A stretch of 7,111 bases of DNA from JALQXV01 sp964540445 (GTDB lineage Bacteria; Patescibacteriota; Saccharimonadia; Saccharimonadales; 2-12-FULL-41-12), in the NCBI GenBank assembly GCA_964540445.1, contig CAZIMF010000047.1:1-7111 (forward strand), read 5' to 3'. The notes under the pieces were generated by a model. The model worked only from the letters and a program-made list of their open reading frames with translations, did not search any database and was not told the origin of the DNA. Both the position numbers and the translations under genes were made by a program. Positions 3,679 to 7,111 of this stretch are shown piece after piece; position 1 is the first letter of the stretch; each line of letters starts with the position of its first letter.

Positions 3679-6504
3679 ATGGGTCAACAAACAACCAATT
3701 TAACATTGGGTCGGTTCTTCACCGACTCAAAAACCAAGGCATACGACAAACTAACGTGGGTCAAACGCGATTCAATTATCGCAAATCCGAGCACTGGCAA
3801 GAACGTGTTCGAACAATTTGGTGTCGAGTTTCCAGAAGACTGGTCGCTCAACTCTATTAATATTGTTGCGCAAAAATACTTTAGCGGAACGCCGGGTACA
3901 AAAGAACGCGAATCCTCACTCAAACACATAATCGACCGAGTTGCCGATACGATTACTCGACAAGGTCTCCAAGAAAACTACTTTGATACCGAATCAGAAG
4001 CAGAAGATTTTCGTGAAGAATTAAAATATGTCTTAGCAACCCAACGGGCTGCCTTTAACTCACCTGTTTGGTTTAACATTGGTGTGCCAGAGCGCGCCCA
4101 GCAAGCCAGTGCCTGTTTTATCCTTGGCGTCGAAGACACCATGCCAGCTATTTTAAACTGGTACCGCGAAGAAGGAATGATCTTTAAGGGTGGTTCTGGT
4201 GCAGGTACTAACCTAAGTAATATCCGTTCGTCGGTGGAGCCGCTTGGTAAGAGCGCTGGTACTGCTTCTGGCCCACTGAGCTTTATGCGCGGTGCCGACT
4301 CATCGGCTGGGGCTATTAAGAGCGGTGGCAAAACGCGTAGGGCTGCTAAAATGGTTATTCTTGATGTTAGCCACCCCGATATCGAAGAATTTATTTGGGC
4401 CAAAGAAATTGAAGAACGTAAAGCTCGCGCCTTGCAAGCTGCCGGCTTCGATATGAGCCTTGACGGCAAAGACACGTTCTCGGTTCAATACCAGAATGCT
4501 AACAACTCAATTCGGGTAACCGATGAATTCATGCGTGCGGTTGAAAATGACGACGACTGGGACCTAAAAGCAGTCACCAATGGCAAGGTTATGAAAACCC
4601 TTAAAGCTAAGGATTTATTCCGCCAATTTGCTGAAGCTACCTGGAAATGTGCCGACCCGGGCATGCAGTTCGACACAACCATTAACTACTGGCACACCAC
4701 CCCGAACGCCGGTCGTATTATGGGCTCTAACCCATGCTCAGAATACATGCACCTAGATAACTCTGCCTGCAATCTATCATCCATTAATCTGCTAAAGTTT
4801 TTAAATGATGATTTCAGCTTCGATATAGAAGGCTTTAAGCATACCGTAGAATTGATGCTCACCGGTCAGGAGATCTTGGTTGGCTATAGTGATTACCCAA
4901 CCGAGAGTATTGCAAAGACTGCACGGGCGTATCGTCAACTTGGTCTTGGCTACGCGAACTTGGGCGCACTATTGATGGCCCAGGGTCTTGCCTATGACTC
5001 AGATGAAGGTCGTGCTCAAGCTGGCGCCATTACTGCGCTTATGACCGGACACGCCTACGCTACCAGCGCAAAGATCGCTCGCAAAGTTGGTCCGTTCGCT
5101 GGATTCCATAAAGACCGCGAGGGGATGCTTAAGATTCTTAAACAGCACCGAGCAGCAGTAAATACTATCGATGCCAGCCAGGTCTCTGAACAGCTATTGA
5201 GTGCCAGTGCCAGTGCTTGGGATGAAGCAGTCGAATTAGGCGAACTCTATGGAGTACGCAACTCACAAGCCAGCTTACTAGCGCCAACCGGCACCATCGG
5301 CTTGATGATGGACTGTGATACGCTCGGCGTAGAGCCCGATCTTGGCCTTGTGAAGACCAAAAAGCTAGTTGGAGGCGGTACCATGAGTATCGTTAACCAA
5401 ACAGTGCCACGTGCTCTTAAGGCGCTTGGCTACACTCCAAAAGAAATCGACGCTATCGTCGAATACATCGATATTGAAAAGACTATCATTGGTGCTCCAG
5501 CCCTCAAGCCAGAGCACAAAAATGTCTTTGCCTGCTCGATGGGTGATAACGCTATTCACTACAGCGGCCACGTTAAGATGATGGCTGCTATCCAGCCGTT
5601 CCTCTCGGGCGCTATTAGTAAGACGGTAAATATGCCCGAAGACGCCACCGTAGAAGACATCGAACAAATTCACATTGACGCCTGGAAAATGGGTCTCAAA
5701 GCAGTAGCTGTTTACCGTGATAACTGTAAAGTTGGCCAACCGCTATCAATGACCAAAAAAGCCGGTTCCGAAGACACTCCGGCTCCTGCGGCTGAACCAA
5801 CGCTCGCTGCCTCGCTCAACGATGCCTTCATCGTTCGTGGTGCAGTGCGACGTGAATTGCCACGCGTTCGTTCATCTAAAACCTTCTCGTTCAAGGTTGC
5901 CGATTCAAAGGGTTACGCCACCGTTGGCGAGTACGAAGACGGCACTCCTGGCGAGCTCTTCATCCACTTCGCTAAACACGGTTCAACCCTTCGGGGGATC
6001 ATGGATGCCTTTGCTATCGCCGTCAGTCACGGACTGCAATATGGTGTGCCTCTTAAGACGTATGTAAAAACGTTCATGAGCACTAGTTTTGCACCAAGCG
6101 GCATCACCGATGATCCAGAAATTCGTACAGCTTCATCGTTGGTAGACTATCTGTTCCGACGCTTAGCACTGAGCTACATGTCATTCGACGACCGTCTCGA
6201 ACTCGGCCTAGCCTCGTTCGAAGATATGCCCGACCCAGACGTGCAAATTAGCCTGCTCGATACCACCGACTCATCAGTCGATGTAGCCGAACCAACAACC
6301 GAAAAGATTAACCCAGCGGTTACTGTTGTCGAAGAAGCTCCGGTTACGGCATCGGTTGCCACTAAGTCAACCGGCAGCAATCCTGCGCCAAAGGTTACCA
6401 AAGACGACACAGCTCCTATGTGCTACAACTGCGGCAACCAAACGCAACGCTCCGGTAGCTGCTACGTCTGCAGCTCCTGCGGCAGCACCACTGGCTGCTC
6501 ATAA
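3679..6504 (+). CDS. nrdJ: Adenosylcobalamin-dependent ribonucleotide reductase (class II)
   Basis: The enzyme reduces ribonucleotides to deoxyribonucleotides using a radical from adenosylcobalamin, without needing oxygen. The N-terminal region has YDKLTWVKRDS and FNSPVWFNIGV (126-136). SACFILG holds C146, the first cysteine of the redox pair. NPCSE (351-355) supplies N351, radical C353 and E355; C364 in SACNLSS is the second redox cysteine. The 11-residue gap between C353 and C364 equals that of the Thermotoga class II enzyme. APTGTIGLMMD (535-545) is the phosphate-binding loop. RKARALQAAGFD...FSVQYQNANNS (247-277) is typical of this long NrdJ type. A TSCPD-type domain spans about 722-835. 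A low-complexity linker (about 850-911) leads to a cysteine-rich tail, CYNCG...CYVCSSCG...GCS, with C915, C918, C928, C931, C934 and C940, which should re-reduce the active site. No N-terminal ATP-cone is seen. ATG 3679 has GTGAGGG at 3665-3671, seven bases upstream. Confidence 0.98.
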   Translation: MGQQTTNLTLGRFFTDSKTKAYDKLTWVKRDSIIANPSTGKNVFEQFGVEFPEDWSLNSINIVAQKYFSGTPGTKERESSLKHIIDRVADTITRQGLQENYFDTESEAEDFREELKYVLATQRAAFNSPVWFNIGVPERAQQASACFILGVEDTMPAILNWYREEGMIFKGGSGAGTNLSNIRSSVEPLGKSAGTASGPLSFMRGADSSAGAIKSGGKTRRAAKMVILDVSHPDIEEFIWAKEIEERKARALQAAGFDMSLDGKDTFSVQYQNANNSIRVTDEFMRAVENDDDWDLKAVTNGKVMKTLKAKDLFRQFAEATWKCADPGMQFDTTINYWHTTPNAGRIMGSNPCSEYMHLDNSACNLSSINLLKFLNDDFSFDIEGFKHTVELMLTGQEILVGYSDYPTESIAKTARAYRQLGLGYANLGALLMAQGLAYDSDEGRAQAGAITALMTGHAYATSAKIARKVGPFAGFHKDREGMLKILKQHRAAVNTIDASQVSEQLLSASASAWDEAVELGELYGVRNSQASLLAPTGTIGLMMDCDTLGVEPDLGLVKTKKLVGGGTMSIVNQTVPRALKALGYTPKEIDAIVEYIDIEKTIIGAPALKPEHKNVFACSMGDNAIHYSGHVKMMAAIQPFLSGAISKTVNMPEDATVEDIEQIHIDAWKMGLKAVAVYRDNCKVGQPLSMTKKAGSEDTPAPAAEPTLAASLNDAFIVRGAVRRELPRVRSSKTFSFKVADSKGYATVGEYEDGTPGELFIHFAKHGSTLRGIMDAFAIAVSHGLQYGVPLKTYVKTFMSTSFAPSGITDDPEIRTASSLVDYLFRRLALSYMSFDDRLELGLASFEDMPDPDVQISLLDTTDSSVDVAEPTTEKINPAVTVVEEAPVTASVATKSTGSNPAPKVTKDDTAPMCYNCGNQTQRSGSCYVCSSCGSTTGCS

Positions 6505-6527
6505 GTCAGCCACACTTTTAAAAGGTG

Positions 6528-6565
6528 AAAAAATAACGCGGCGATATAAATGCCGCGTTATTTTT
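6528..6565. terminator. Strong bidirectional intrinsic terminator
   Basis: A perfect 14-bp stem pairs 6529-6542 with 6552-6565 around a 9-base loop (6543-6551). The core is TAACGCGGC/GCCGCGTTA. A T5 run completes the right side and an A-run the left, so it reads as a terminator on both strands. It sits 24 bases after the nrdJ stop and just past the end of the convergent minus-strand gene, so it should end both transcripts. Confidence 0.93.
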
Positions 6566-6568
6566 AAC

Positions 6569-7111
6569 TTAAAGTTGTGAAGTGAGTCGTGCCACGAGTA
6601 AGTCTCGATAGCAAGTTTCCCAGAGGCTTTTTTGCTTACCCATTTTATTTGGATTTTGAAGTTTTTTAGCGTCATCAACAATTGAATCTGCTAGCTTAGC
6701 TTTTTGCTTCTCCCAAACTTTAAGAGGATCTGTAATCCACTCTGCTTTGCCATGCTCAACTTTAATGAGCGAACGAAAGGCCGCAAGCGCCGGATATATA
6801 AACGGTGATGGAATCTGTTTCACAGTAGTTAGATCACTAAAAGGAAGTTTTACAGGCTTATCGTGCGGGGTACGTGATACCCCAGTTAGTTTACCAAAAG
6901 CGCCGCCGCTACCTTCGTTATAGGCTGCCGGCAGATCGGCATATATCTTATCTCTCAATGTCAGTATAGTAGGGAGTAGAGGGATGTATTTTGCTAGTTT
7001 TTCTCGATTTGCATCTTCTTTGAAATACTTGACCACAGCAGCCTTGGACGAATAGGCGATAGTTGGCTGTTCTTTGGAGTCCATGGGGAAGCGTTCTGCA
7101 TCAAAACAGAT
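6569..7111 (-). CDS. Hypothetical protein, 5' end beyond window (unrecognised)
   Basis: I do not recognise this protein. The frame ends with TAA at 6571-6569. An in-frame ATG lies at 7084, but no ribosome binding site precedes it, and the frame stays open through nine more codons (ICFDAERFP) to the window edge. The true start is therefore probably outside. At least 180 residues are present, all apparently cytoplasmic, with no signal peptide or membrane segment. Counting from the 7084 Met, there is a helical charged start, a Gly-rich turn (NEGSGGAFGKLTGVSR, 56-71), a hydrophobic stretch IPSPFIYPALAAFRSLI (91-107), and a Lys-rich helical C-terminal part with NPNKMGKQKSLWETCYRDLL (144-163). It is convergent with nrdJ and shares its terminator, so no functional link to the reductase is implied. 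Confidence 0.75.
   Translation of the reverse strand: MCFDAERFPMDSKEQPTIAYSSKAAVVKYFKEDANREKLAKYIPLLPTILTLRDKIYADLPAAYNEGSGGAFGKLTGVSRTPHDKPVKLPFSDLTTVKQIPSPFIYPALAAFRSLIKVEHGKAEWITDPLKVWEKQKAKLADSIVDDAKKLQNPNKMGKQKSLWETCYRDLLVARLTSQL

Noticed and set aside
3978..4475. 165-codon minus-strand frame inside nrdJ
   Set aside because: Antisense to conserved NrdJ sequence with shadow-like composition and no independent evidence.
5365..5739. 124-codon minus-strand frame inside nrdJ
   Set aside because: It is antisense to the conserved reductase core, with no ribosome binding site or recognisable motif; a shadow of nrdJ coding bias.
1..7111. Alternative genetic code (UGA as glycine, as in Gracilibacteria/SR1)
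   Set aside because: All conserved proteins read full length without in-frame TGA and use ordinary GGN glycine codons.

Overview
The window looks like chromosomal DNA from a bacterium of the Candidate Phyla Radiation (Patescibacteria), most likely Saccharibacteria (TM7). This is inference from protein character: an FtsA with a divergent ATP-binding motif (DIGASTTN), an FtsZ with GGGTGSG and a C-terminal VAAGF core motif, and a cobalamin-dependent class II ribonucleotide reductase directly after nrdR. The genes read cleanly in the standard code. The visible stops are TAA (orf150, ftsZ, nrdJ, minus-strand gene) and TAG (ftsA, nrdR); TGA is not used as a stop. No mobile element, CRISPR array, tRNA or rRNA was seen.

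Layout, left to right. The C-terminal half of ftsA (about 50-808) is read through a region whose first ~50 bases are poor in quality or degenerate, with an in-frame TAA at 47-49. A strong extended -10 promoter follows, then an unrecognised 150-residue gene (920-1372). ftsZ (1449-2804) has its own promoter, with a short inverted repeat between the -35 and -10. Two tandem NrdR boxes (2851-2866 and 2884-2899) overlap a likely promoter for nrdR (2995-3486). A 192-base gap before nrdJ encodes a highly structured RNA (3518-3629) with two possible pseudoknots. nrdJ (3679-6504) ends at a strong bidirectional terminator (6528-6565). A convergent minus-strand gene of unknown function (6569-7111) runs off the right edge.

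How it fits together. FtsA and FtsZ are division partners: the DKPSFLRR peptide near the FtsZ C-terminus is the expected FtsA-binding site, and FtsA ends in an amphipathic membrane-targeting helix. NrdR is a Zn-ribbon/ATP-cone repressor that should bind the two boxes and so control its own gene and, by readthrough, nrdJ. nrdJ supplies deoxyribonucleotides in a cobalamin-dependent, oxygen-independent way. NrdJ shows no N-terminal ATP-cone, so overall dATP sensing may sit in NrdR, at the level of transcription. The leader RNA before nrdJ could add a second, separate control of the reductase alone; it is the most interesting element here.
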